Below are positions 1 to 8,377 of a stretch of DNA of 64,000 nt, in pieces. The DNA comes from Rhizobium sp. R634. GTDB taxonomy: Bacteria; Pseudomonadota; Alphaproteobacteria; Rhizobiales; Rhizobiaceae. The position numbers were made by a program, and so were the translations under genes. The stretch is from contig NZ_LOKW01000027.1 of assembly GCF_002211305.1 (NCBI RefSeq), forward strand, positions 124,001-188,000, written 5' to 3'. The notes below the pieces were generated by a model. The model saw only the letters and a list, made by a program, of their open reading frames with translations. It made no database searches and had not been told where the DNA came from. The first letter of the stretch is position 1. Each line of letters begins with the position of its first letter.

Positions 1-121
1 GTTATTGCCGCCTTCTCTAAAAGTTGCGCATAAACATATGAAATGTGATCGCGACCGAAGCAATTCCGCCTCGTTCCCAATCTCTATGGCCACTCAACTG
101 ACACGACAAGAATGGGAATGA
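1..121. other. Upstream region of cyclase gene, no gene seen
   Basis: Non-coding lead-in to the first cyclase gene. I see no convincing coding frame: the antisense reading through this stretch is a shadow of the cyclase. No clear -35/-10 pair stands out. Confidence 0.4.
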
Positions 122-1834
122 ATGACGACGGTCTCGGCCACAGGGATTTTTTCGGAACGCGCGATCAGAAGGGCAAGGCTCGGTTCCGGCCTCGTCATCT
201 TCATCTTCGTCCTGTTGCATTTGTCGAACCATGCGCTGGGGCTGATTTCGCTTAACGCCGCCGACAAGGCCCGTGGCCTTTTTCTCGCCATATGGCGCAA
301 TCCCGTCGGGACGGCGGTATTCTATTCCTCGATCCTGATCCACATGACCCTGGTGCTGCGCGCCATCTACATGCGCCGCAGCCTCGTCATGCCCAAGGGG
401 GAAACAGCCCAGATCGCGCTCGGCCTGCTGATCCCGCTGCTTCTCATCGATCATGTCATCGGCACGCGCGTCGCCCATGAACTCTACGGTTATATCGACG
501 ACTACGAGACGATCGTCAGCATGCAGTGGATCAGGTCGCCGTCGACAGGCATGCGGCAGGCGCTCGCCGTGCTTGCGGTATGGACCCACGGCTGCATCGG
601 CATCCATTTCTGGCTCCGCTATCGGCCATGGTACATCAACCTGACGCCGCTGCTGCTGGCGCTGGCAATCCTCGTGCCGGTGCTTTCGCTCCTCGGCTTC
701 GTGCAGATGGGCCGCACGCTCGCCGACCCTTCCTATCAGCTGACGATCAATCCCTACGAGCAGAGCGTCAACGCCCATTATGTCTCCGATCCGGAGGTTC
801 GCGGCCAGATCGCCACGGTCCGCGCCGGGCTCTACGGCGCCTTCTCGGCCTCACTGCTCCTCGTCGTTGCCGCCCGCGCGCGGCGCCGGATCAAGGAGCG
901 GCTCGATCAGGTGGCCGTGCATTATCCGGGCGGCGAGGTCATTCGCGTGCCGCGCGGCTTCACGGTACTGGAAGCCAGCCGCCTCGGCGGGTTGCCGCAT
1001 TATTCCGTCTGTGGCGGCAAGGGCCAATGCTCCACCTGCCGGGTGCAGATCCTCGGCGACTACGAAAATCTGCCGCCTCCCGACAAGATGGAACAGACGA
1101 CGCTGAAGCGCATCAAGGCCGGCCCGGATGTCCGGCTCGCCTGCCAACTTCGCCCGAACGCCGACATTACGGTCGCACCGCTTCTCGTGCCGGCGGTCGA
1201 ACCGACGCTTCCCCCCAACAGCCAGGAAACCAGCCCGGGCCGCGAGCGAGACATCGCCGTGCTTTTCGTCGATATTCGTCATTTCACCACGCTGACGGAA
1301 ACGCGCCTGCCCTTCGACGTCGTCTTCCTGCTCAACCGCTATTTCGCCATTATCGGCAAGGCGGTGGAACAGGCGGGCGGGCGGCTCGACAAGTTCATCG
1401 GCGATGGCGCTATGGCGCTCTTCGGCCTCAACACTGCACCGGACGAAGCCTGCCGCCAGGCGCTGAGCGCAGCGGCGGCGATCGTCGCGGGGATCGACAA
1501 GCTCGCCGCAGAACTTGCCGACGAGCTGACGCTGCCGCTGCGCATCGCCATCGGCATCCACACCGGCCCCGCCGTGGTCGGCACGATGGGATATGGCCGG
1601 GTGCGCAGCATGACGGCGATCGGCGATACCGTGAACGTCGCCAGCCGGCTCGAGACCGCCGCCAAGGAGTTCGAAGCGGCGGTCGTCATCTCCGAGCCTG
1701 TGGCCAACCTTTCCGGGGCCGATCTCGCCGGCATAGAAAGCCGTGAAATCAGCGTGCGCGGCCGTGCCCTGCCCTTGAAAGTCTATGTCATTCCGAGAGA
1801 GAAAGCGGCAGAACCGCTCGAAGGAAAAGACTAA
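122..1834 (+). CDS. cyaC: CyaC-type redox-sensing class III adenylate cyclase (haem membrane anchor, 2Fe-2S, cyclase)
   Basis: Predicted to make cAMP from ATP at the inner membrane in response to redox state. Residues about 15-260 hold six hydrophobic segments with histidines in SNHALG, LIHM, IDHVIG and THGCIGIHFW, resembling the diheme-B anchor of succinate:quinone oxidoreductases. Residues about 275-350 are a 2Fe-2S ferredoxin domain with C297, C303, C306 and C341; the Cx5Cx2C spacing is nearer adrenodoxin than plant ferredoxin. Residues about 375-555 are the cyclase domain, with metal-binding D384 (LFVDIRHF) and D428 (FIGDG) and the NVASRLE motif. This domain set matches Sinorhizobium meliloti CyaC, reported as a quinone-responsive diheme cyclase with an iron-sulphur cluster. 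The stop overlaps the next gene's ATG by one base, so the two are probably co-transcribed. Confidence 0.9.
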   Translation: MTTVSATGIFSERAIRRARLGSGLVIFIFVLLHLSNHALGLISLNAADKARGLFLAIWRNPVGTAVFYSSILIHMTLVLRAIYMRRSLVMPKGETAQIALGLLIPLLLIDHVIGTRVAHELYGYIDDYETIVSMQWIRSPSTGMRQALAVLAVWTHGCIGIHFWLRYRPWYINLTPLLLALAILVPVLSLLGFVQMGRTLADPSYQLTINPYEQSVNAHYVSDPEVRGQIATVRAGLYGAFSASLLLVVAARARRRIKERLDQVAVHYPGGEVIRVPRGFTVLEASRLGGLPHYSVCGGKGQCSTCRVQILGDYENLPPPDKMEQTTLKRIKAGPDVRLACQLRPNADITVAPLLVPAVEPTLPPNSQETSPGRERDIAVLFVDIRHFTTLTETRLPFDVVFLLNRYFAIIGKAVEQAGGRLDKFIGDGAMALFGLNTAPDEACRQALSAAAAIVAGIDKLAAELADELTLPLRIAIGIHTGPAVVGTMGYGRVRSMTAIGDTVNVASRLETAAKEFEAAVVISEPVANLSGADLAGIESREISVRGRALPLKVYVIPREKAAEPLEGKD

Positions 1835-2712
1835 TGCCCGGCAAGCCGTGGCTCACCGCCAAATATTGGAGCCGCCGCCTGCGCAAAGCGCGCAACGCCG
1901 CGGCCTCACGTTTTTTCAATACCCGTTTCGGCCGCCGCCTGCTGATCGAGAATATCGGCCCGCGCGTGGTATCGATGACGGTCGATGCCGGCGACCATCT
2001 GATGACCTTCTCGCCCTCGGATTATATCGGCCGCAAGGTCTTCCGGAAGGGCCATTTCGAACGCGATGCCGTCGACCGGCTGATCGTCATCCTGCGTGAG
2101 CGCGGCCTGCTCAGGAAGGAAACGGCGCTGCTCGAGATCGGCGGCAATATCGGCACCCAAACCGTCTATTTTGCGCTGAGCGGCGCCTATGCCCAAATCG
2201 TCAGCATCGAGCCCGACCCGCGCAATTTCCCGCTGCTTGCCCACAACATCCGCCAGAACCGGCTGGAAGAGAAAGTCCGTCTCGTCAATTGCGCCGCCGG
2301 TGAGAGCGAAGGCGAGATCGATTTTTTCTTGAACCTCAACAATCATGGCAAGAGCAGCGCCATCCGCCAGAGCCCGACGGACAAAAAGATCAGCGTGCCG
2401 GTAAAGCCGGTATCCGGGATCCTGTCCGGCCTTTCGATCGATCCGGCCGCAATCGGCTTGGTCTGGATGGACATCGAAGGCTACGAACCGGTCGCCTGCC
2501 GGTCGATGCAGCCGCTGCTTGCCCGCCGGGTGCCGCTCTATATGGAATTCACGCCGCTCTTCTATGGTCCCGAGGGTACGAAAGCTTTCATCTCGATGCT
2601 GTCCGGCTTCTACGAAGATTGCCTCGTCCTCTTCGAGGATCGCGAAGTGGAAATGAAGGTTCGCGATCTGCCAGGCGAATTCGATCAGTATAACGTGCTG
2701 TTTTTGCCGTAA
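1834..2712 (+). CDS. FkbM family SAM-dependent methyltransferase
   Basis: Predicted O-methyltransferase of the FkbM family, which commonly methylates sugars of surface polysaccharides or secondary metabolites. The SAM-binding motif LLEIGGNIGTQT lies near residues 101-112, followed by the acidic SIEPDP at the end of strand 2. The family hallmark LVWMDIEGYEP is near residue 209. The length (292 aa) is normal for a single-domain FkbM protein. The ATG overlaps the cyclase stop codon (TAATG), so it is translationally coupled to cyaC. The substrate cannot be told from sequence. No glycan cluster is adjacent. Confidence 0.8.
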   Translation: MPGKPWLTAKYWSRRLRKARNAAASRFFNTRFGRRLLIENIGPRVVSMTVDAGDHLMTFSPSDYIGRKVFRKGHFERDAVDRLIVILRERGLLRKETALLEIGGNIGTQTVYFALSGAYAQIVSIEPDPRNFPLLAHNIRQNRLEEKVRLVNCAAGESEGEIDFFLNLNNHGKSSAIRQSPTDKKISVPVKPVSGILSGLSIDPAAIGLVWMDIEGYEPVACRSMQPLLARRVPLYMEFTPLFYGPEGTKAFISMLSGFYEDCLVLFEDREVEMKVRDLPGEFDQYNVLFLP

Positions 2713-2788
2713 ATATTCGCGAATGCTCGCGATATTGCTTTCACGCGACGTTCTCCAGCCACGCTGTTTCGAGGCGACCTACCCGTCC
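2713..2788. terminator. Imperfect hairpin between convergent genes
   Basis: This short gap between the FkbM gene and the convergent membrane-protein gene holds the palindrome ATTCGCGAAT (2715-2724) inside a larger imperfect inverted repeat (AATATTCGCG ... CGCGATATT). It could serve as a bidirectional terminator, although there is no strong T tract. Confidence 0.3.
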
Positions 2789-3910
2789 TTAAGCGGCCTC
2801 CGGGGAAACCCAATCATAACTCCTGTTCGCCGCATTCTGCACCAAAGCGATGGCGACCGGCGGGAAGAGGAAGCTCCAGAGCGCGAGCCAAGCAATCGAA
2901 ATCAGGCGCCCTTGACCGCTCTCACGGCCGCGATCGTTGAGGAGATCGCCGAGCGTCATCAGCAGAATCGGCAGACCGAGCGGCACGAGGATCGCGATCA
3001 GCATGGCGGTAAGCGGTGTCAGCAGGCGCTGCGAGGGTGCGGACCCCGCAAGCTCGCCATGGATGCGATAGCACCAGTAGGCAAGGTAGATGAAGGCGGC
3101 GATCGCGACGACGAGCACCAGCAGGGCGAAAATCAGCGTGATCTCGAAATAGCCGCTCGCCTCCATATCACCGCCCTGAAAACCGTAGATGAGGCTGAGA
3201 AGAATGATCAGCGCCAGCGGCGTGGTCAGGATCGCGGCAACCATGAGCGGCGATCGCTTTTGCGGCGTGAGCGGCCTGTGGCGCTGGCGCGGCATATCAT
3301 CGAAAGACAGGCGCCGCGCCGGCAGCAGCAGGATGACGGCAATCACCAGGCAGGCGAGGAAACCGAGGATCACAGGCAGCCCGCCTTGATCGCCTTGATA
3401 GAGCCAGGAGGTGCCGATGGGCGCGAAGGCCGCGGTCAGGATTGTTGCCGACATCAGCGTCAGCGCGCAGCCGAAGTCGACCTTGCCGGGCCGTCCCCCG
3501 ACCAGAAATATGGCAATCGCAAGGGGAAACACGGCCCGGACCGTGCCGAATGACAATCCGAACAGAAACAGAAAGACCGGCGAGGCCCAGAGCGACGGCG
3601 CTGCCACGACACTGACGGCGACAAGAGCACAGACGACAAGCGGCACGATCAGCGCCGGCCGGCCCTGGCGGCTGGCAACGACGAAGGCGAGGAAGGCGCC
3701 GATGATCCAGCCGGCATTGGAGCCGAGATAGAAGATCGCAATAGTCTGATGGCTGCTCCCGGTCTCCCGCGAGATCAGCGGAAGGACCGTGTTGAGCCCC
3801 TCTCCGCCGAGCCCCGCCAGCAGCGAGGCAAGAAACAGGGCCCAATAACGATAAGTGTCGAGGAAATCGGCCAGCGTCCATGCCGCCTTGGGCTGAGAAG
3901 TATTTTGCAT
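2789..3910 (-). CDS. Polytopic membrane protein with MFS-like N-terminal half
   Basis: About 373 aa with roughly ten hydrophobic segments. The N-terminal half looks like half a major-facilitator transporter: GGEGLNTVLPLISRETG is followed by a loop ASRQGRPALIV resembling the MFS loop 2-3 motif. After a basic linker (RQRHRPLTPQKRS) the C-terminal half has about four more hydrophobic helices that do not look like the second MFS half. The frame is open further upstream to 4222, but that extension is arginine-rich and unlike a membrane protein start. I chose the ATG at 3910 (MQNTSQPKAAW), which has GGAG about 11 bases upstream; ATG 3937 is an alternative. Function and substrate are unknown. Confidence 0.65.
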   Translation of the reverse strand: MQNTSQPKAAWTLADFLDTYRYWALFLASLLAGLGGEGLNTVLPLISRETGSSHQTIAIFYLGSNAGWIIGAFLAFVVASRQGRPALIVPLVVCALVAVSVVAAPSLWASPVFLFLFGLSFGTVRAVFPLAIAIFLVGGRPGKVDFGCALTLMSATILTAAFAPIGTSWLYQGDQGGLPVILGFLACLVIAVILLLPARRLSFDDMPRQRHRPLTPQKRSPLMVAAILTTPLALIILLSLIYGFQGGDMEASGYFEITLIFALLVLVVAIAAFIYLAYWCYRIHGELAGSAPSQRLLTPLTAMLIAILVPLGLPILLMTLGDLLNDRGRESGQGRLISIAWLALWSFLFPPVAIALVQNAANRSYDWVSPEAA

Positions 3911-4284
3911 CAATAAAACGGCTCCATCCAAAATCATCCCTCGCCGCCTCAACGGCGAACCGATGAAATACCGGCTATGGCGCAAATAGAAAGGCTCCGG
4001 GAATTTTCGAGAGGCTTGGAGGCTATTCAATCGCGGGCTCTTCGTTCGCGCCCCAACAACCGGCCTGACGAAGTGGAGGCCTGCGAGGAGATGGAGCCAC
4101 TGACGGGCAATTTTCGCAGCTGCCATGAAGCTATCCGCGACGGCCGGAGTGCTGACATCAACGCCTTGTGCAAGCCTCAAAAAAGCAGTTAGCTGATATC
4201 GTTGGGGACGTTCATTTCGCACGGCTGGATGAGCATTGGGACGATAGGTGCGCTGAGACGTGTCCGCATTTCGAGGGGAATCCC
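3911..4284. other. Intergenic region between divergent genes
   Basis: About 370 bases separate the divergent membrane-protein and Cache-cyclase genes, so promoters for both should lie here. A 71-codon frame at 3977-4192 (+) and N-terminal extensions of both flanking genes are open, but none has a recognisable domain. I cannot pick out a confident -35/-10 pair. Confidence 0.4.
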
Positions 4285-6195
4285 GTGCGCTGGTCCAAAC
4301 CGCTCAGAGTGCATCTCGGCGTCCTGGTCGTCGCGTCGCTGATTTGCACGTCGATGCCGATCATCTGGATGGCATTCCAGCAGGGAAGCACCGCTGCGGT
4401 GAACGCCGGCGCGCAGCAGATGCGCGAGATGAGCCTGCGGCTGGTCGAGGGGTACCGCAATACGCTGCGGGGCGGCACCGAGGCGATGTCGCTGGCATCG
4501 ACCCTGCCGCAGCTGATTTCCCCGCCGTCTCAGGATATCAAGGCAAAACAGGAACTCTTTCTGGAGGTTCTGCGAAACGTTCCCGAGGCGACGAGCGTCT
4601 ACACCGGCTATCCCGATGGCTCCTATCTGCAGGTCATCAACACCGCGAGGAAGGATGTCCGGCAGGCATTGGCGGCGCCTGATGGCGCAGCCTTCGCGGT
4701 CAGAACGATCGCGGAGAGACAAAGCACAGATGTCCTATCGACACTTCGTTTTCTCGACAGCCAGGCAAGATCGATCGGCGAGCGCGACATCGATTATGCA
4801 TCCTTCGATCCGCGCCAGCGTCCCTGGTACCAATCCGTCGTCCAGGACGGCGTGCCGGTTTCCGTCGGGCCCTATGTAACGGGAACGCTCAATGTTCCCA
4901 CGCTGACGATCGCGGCGCCGATGAAGGATGACGGCCGGGTGGTTATCGGCATCAACATTCATCTGCAGACGATCGGCCGCCTGCTGAATGCGCAGGCGAT
5001 TTCTCCCCATGCCCGAGCCTACATCATCGATGGCGGCGGCCATCTCGTCGCTCATTCCAATGCTCAAATCATGAGCAGGATCATCGGATTGTGGGCGAGA
5101 ACATCAGGCGCCTTCGCCGCGACGGCAAACAGTTTCGACAGGAGCCTCGAAGCCGTGGCTAGGCTGAGGAGAGATCCCACCTTCGCAAGCGGCGGTCTGG
5201 CGCGGCTCGATCTCGATGGCGAAAGCCATCTGGTGCAAATCGCCCCCGTCAGCGTCTCCGGCCTGTTTCAGGGGAGTACAGCCGCAATCGTCGTGCCGCT
5301 CGAGGACCTGGTGGAGGAGGCCAATCGGCTGCTCGTGCGCAATCTCTTGATTGCCGGTGCCCTGTTGATCGCGGGGGTCGGCGCATCGGTGGTGCTGTCC
5401 CGCATGGTCAGCCGCTCTCTCTACCGGCTCTCCGACGAAGCGCGCCGGATCGGCGATCTCGATCTCGGCGAGAAGGCCCTGTCGCATTCCTGGATAACGG
5501 AGATCAACACGCTGGCGACCGCGCTCTCGGCAAGCCGCCACGCCATCGGCCAGTTCGCCCTCTACGTTCCGCGTGAAGTGGTGCGGCGCATCGTCAGCCC
5601 TGAAGGGCGAGCGGTCGTCAAGGCCAAACGGCAGGATGTGACGGTGCTCTTCACCGACATCCGGGACTTCACCACCATATCCGAGCAGAATTCGCCCGAA
5701 GACGTGGTCGATACGCTGTCGGCCTATTTCGAACTGCTGAACACCATCGCCGAGCGCAATGGCGGGACGGTCGTGCAATATCTCGGCGATTCCATTTTCG
5801 TCATGTGGAACGCCCCCGTTCCCGATGCCAGACACGCCGAAAACGGCTGCCGCTGCGCGCTCGCCATGAAAGCGGCAATCGACGGCCTGAACGACGAGAA
5901 CAGAGCGAACGGCCGTCCCTCGCTCATCACGCGCTTCGGCCTCCACACCGGCCCCGCCGTCGTCGGCAGTTTCGGCGCGATTTCGCGGCAGCAATACACA
6001 GCCATGGGCGATACGATCAACGTCGCCTCACGGCTGGAGGGATTGAACAAGGAATTCGCTACGTCGATCTTGGTCAGCGCGGCCATTCACGATGCCGTTG
6101 GGGACCGTTTCGCGTTTCGGCCGCTCGGCCTGGCGCAGGTGAAGGGGCGCGCTGAGAAGGTGGATATATGGGAGCTGATTGGGGAGAATGGTTAG
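4285..6195 (+). CDS. Membrane class III nucleotide cyclase with Cache sensor and HAMP
   Basis: Predicted receptor cyclase of about 636 aa. A first TM helix (LGVLVVASLICTSMPIIWM) is followed by a periplasmic dCache-type sensor of about 300 residues containing the characteristic DPRQRPWY. A second TM helix (LLIAGALLIAGVGASVV), a HAMP-like linker and the cyclase domain follow. Metal-binding aspartates are D458 (LFTDIRDF) and D502 (YLGDS), and NVASRLE is present. The lysine that usually selects ATP (four residues before the second Asp) is Gln498 here, so nucleotide preference is uncertain. Start: GTG 4285 is preceded by GAGGGG at 4272-4277 with good spacing and puts the TM helix near the N-terminus. 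An in-frame ATG at 4168 is the alternative. Confidence 0.85.
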   Translation: MRWSKPLRVHLGVLVVASLICTSMPIIWMAFQQGSTAAVNAGAQQMREMSLRLVEGYRNTLRGGTEAMSLASTLPQLISPPSQDIKAKQELFLEVLRNVPEATSVYTGYPDGSYLQVINTARKDVRQALAAPDGAAFAVRTIAERQSTDVLSTLRFLDSQARSIGERDIDYASFDPRQRPWYQSVVQDGVPVSVGPYVTGTLNVPTLTIAAPMKDDGRVVIGINIHLQTIGRLLNAQAISPHARAYIIDGGGHLVAHSNAQIMSRIIGLWARTSGAFAATANSFDRSLEAVARLRRDPTFASGGLARLDLDGESHLVQIAPVSVSGLFQGSTAAIVVPLEDLVEEANRLLVRNLLIAGALLIAGVGASVVLSRMVSRSLYRLSDEARRIGDLDLGEKALSHSWITEINTLATALSASRHAIGQFALYVPREVVRRIVSPEGRAVVKAKRQDVTVLFTDIRDFTTISEQNSPEDVVDTLSAYFELLNTIAERNGGTVVQYLGDSIFVMWNAPVPDARHAENGCRCALAMKAAIDGLNDENRANGRPSLITRFGLHTGPAVVGSFGAISRQQYTAMGDTINVASRLEGLNKEFATSILVSAAIHDAVGDRFAFRPLGLAQVKGRAEKVDIWELIGENG

Positions 6196-6401
6196 CCGTC
6201 TACGCACTGACGGGTCCGCGCGCCCTCCCCTCATCTCTGTGCTTGTCACAGAGATCCAGCCTCCCAAGTCCTTGGTCAGTAGAAACTCTTTTCTTTTCTG
6301 TTACGAGAGGTGAATCATTCACCGCGCCGACGCGCGGCGGCTGGTTTCCTGTGACGGGCACAGGAATGAGGAAGTTTGCTTGGCGGGCAATTCACCCCAC
6401 C
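6196..6401. other. Intergenic region between convergent genes
   Basis: About 200 bases between the Cache cyclase and the convergent RDD gene. No gene, and no clear stem-loop followed by a T tract. Confidence 0.35.
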
Positions 6402-7301
6402 TCAAACAAGCTTTTTCGCCTCCGTCCGCGTATGCTCGTGATACTTGTTCTCACGCAGCGTCCCGAACAGCTTCAGGCTTTCCAGATGCTCGCGCTGGGC
6501 GCGGTAGAACTCGTTGAGGAAAGTGAGTTCCTGGCCGGGCTTGACAGTATCCTCATAGCGGATCCTGCGGGTGATGGTTCGGACGATCTGGACGATCTCT
6601 TTGGTGTTGGACGTCTTCGTGGCGTCGCGGAGCACGTCCTCCAGGGTCTGGAGTTCATATTTGCCGTAGATATCGAGATGTTCCGGCAGGAATTCGAAGG
6701 CCGACTGCGATGACGCGGCGGCGGGGACGGACAGAGCGAGGTCGGAGAGGAGCACCGAGCGCGGATTGTCGACGACAAGGGTGCCGGCGATGATGTCGCC
6801 GAGCCTTTGCCGGCGGCGATTGGTAAAGGGCACGACCACGACCACCAGAAGCCAGAGGCTGGTCAGACCGTTTTCCCAGGCAGACTGGGTGCCGACCGAG
6901 GCCAGCAGTCCCATGGGGGCAAAGATCTCCACCTCCTTCATGAGGTTGCGTGCGGTCACCTGATGCGGCGTGAGCCGCCGTCCATCCATGTTGATGACGC
7001 GGATGCCGGTTATTCTTTTTCCCAGCGTGCGTCCGTTCCAGATCAGCTCCGAAAGGACATAATAAGGAACCCCCACCAGATAGCCCAGCAGCACCGTCAG
7101 CATCGCCTCCGCGCTTGCAGGCAGCAGGCCGGTGTACAGGATCAAAAAAGCAATGATGCCAACGATGAGAACGGTGAAGATCATGTCGAGGAATTGCGCG
7201 CCGAAACGGGTTCCGAGCGAGGCAATGGCGAAATCGATCGGCACGCCCTCCGGCGGAATGAACTGCTCGACGCGCTTGCCGTCTTTGTCCGTTCGATTCA
7301 T
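6402..7301 (-). CDS. RDD family membrane protein
   Basis: 299 aa. The RDD domain covers about residues 20-170, with the motif SLGTRFGAQFLDMIF near residues 29-43 and NGRTLGKRITGIRV near residues 89-102, plus hydrophobic segments typical of the family. The C-terminal third is soluble and charged. RDD proteins are small multi-pass membrane proteins, some proposed to act in ion exchange or transport. It is the last gene of the MoxR/DUF58 operon: its start overlaps the end of the SpoIIM gene by four bases, which implies co-translation and a shared membrane complex. Confidence 0.8.
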   Translation of the reverse strand: MNRTDKDGKRVEQFIPPEGVPIDFAIASLGTRFGAQFLDMIFTVLIVGIIAFLILYTGLLPASAEAMLTVLLGYLVGVPYYVLSELIWNGRTLGKRITGIRVINMDGRRLTPHQVTARNLMKEVEIFAPMGLLASVGTQSAWENGLTSLWLLVVVVVPFTNRRRQRLGDIIAGTLVVDNPRSVLLSDLALSVPAAASSQSAFEFLPEHLDIYGKYELQTLEDVLRDATKTSNTKEIVQIVRTITRRIRYEDTVKPGQELTFLNEFYRAQREHLESLKLFGTLRENKYHEHTRTEAKKLV

Positions 7302-8377
7302 CGCGCCACCTCACGCGAAGCTTTGCCCTGGCGGCCTCCAAGCAGCAGCCAGCCGACCCAAAAGAGGCCCATCCCCCAGCCGATGGCGAGGCGCCAGGCC
7401 GGGTCCTGTATCAGCTGGCGCAGGAATCCTTCGATGAAGGCTGCGACGACGAGCATCAATGCCGCAAGCAGCGCGAGTTTCACGGCGTCATGCGCCTGGT
7501 GGCGCAAGGCCTCCTTGCGTGTTCGCGCGCCGGGCAAGAGAACGGCAAGGCCCAGTCTCGCGCCGCCCGAACAGGCAATGGCGATGGCCGCAAGCTCGGT
7601 CACGCCGTGGATCGAGAGCCAGGCGAAAACGTCATAACCAAGCCCCTTGCGCGCAAACATCGCGAAAAACGCGCCGAGGATCAGCCCATTGTAGAAGGTC
7701 AGCATGAAGCTCGGCACCGACACGAAGATGCCGAGCGTGAAGATGAGGATGACGATGGTGGTGTTGTGGGAAAACAGAAAGGCCGAAAATGCGGCGAGCC
7801 TGTCGCTGTCATGCCCTTCATCGCCGTAGATCGTGGAGCGCAGATAATCGGCCGATGCATCGGGCGTGCGCTGATCGGCGAGCTCCGGCGGCACGAAGGT
7901 ATAGAACCAGCTCGGGTCGCTTACGCACAGCTTATACCCTGCGAGCGCGCCCAGAATGAGCGCCAGGAAGCCGATGAAGAGAGGCAGGGCCGAGCGGCGC
8001 ACGGCCTGCGGAATACCCCGCAGCAGCAGGCGGGCGGTCAGGCCGCCGAGGCTCTCCTGTGGGGCATAGACGACGAGATAGGCCCGGGCGCAAAGGCTTT
8101 CCAGATAGGCGATGAGGGCGCGGTCGAGAGAAATGTCGCGCGCCACGCTCAGCGAGTTCATCGCCTGCCTGTAGCCGGCCGCGAGATTGCGAACCTCGTC
8201 ATAGCCGAGCGCGGCCGCGCCGCCCTTCTCGGCGCGCGTCACGAGTTGGTCCAACTGACGCCAGTGCGCCTCGCGCTCCAGCCGGAAACGGGCCGAGCGG
8301 AGCGTATCGTTCTGGACGGCGCCGACATTCACCGTCGCGCCCGTATCTATCCTGCCGTCGATACCGATATCCATCAT
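7298..8377 (-). CDS. SpoIIM (stage II sporulation protein M)-like membrane protein
   Basis: 359 aa. A soluble N-terminal helical region (about 130 residues) is followed by about five TM helices, including LILGAFFAMF and the family-typical FAWLSIHGVTELAAIAIA around the middle. SpoIIM belongs to the sporulation-specific DMP complex of Bacillus, but homologues in non-sporulating bacteria sit beside DUF58 and MoxR genes, as here. It overlaps DUF58 upstream (ATGA) and RDD downstream. Rhizobia do not sporulate, so the name reflects homology only. The likely role is a membrane subunit of the MoxR system. Confidence 0.78.
   Translation of the reverse strand: MMDIGIDGRIDTGATVNVGAVQNDTLRSARFRLEREAHWRQLDQLVTRAEKGGAAALGYDEVRNLAAGYRQAMNSLSVARDISLDRALIAYLESLCARAYLVVYAPQESLGGLTARLLLRGIPQAVRRSALPLFIGFLALILGALAGYKLCVSDPSWFYTFVPPELADQRTPDASADYLRSTIYGDEGHDSDRLAAFSAFLFSHNTTIVILIFTLGIFVSVPSFMLTFYNGLILGAFFAMFARKGLGYDVFAWLSIHGVTELAAIAIACSGGARLGLAVLLPGARTRKEALRHQAHDAVKLALLAALMLVVAAFIEGFLRQLIQDPAWRLAIGWGMGLFWVGWLLLGGRQGKASREVAR

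Noticed and set aside
3977..4192. Possible 71-aa gene in the divergent region
   Set aside because: No recognisable domain, no clear ribosome-binding site, and it overlaps open extensions of both neighbours.
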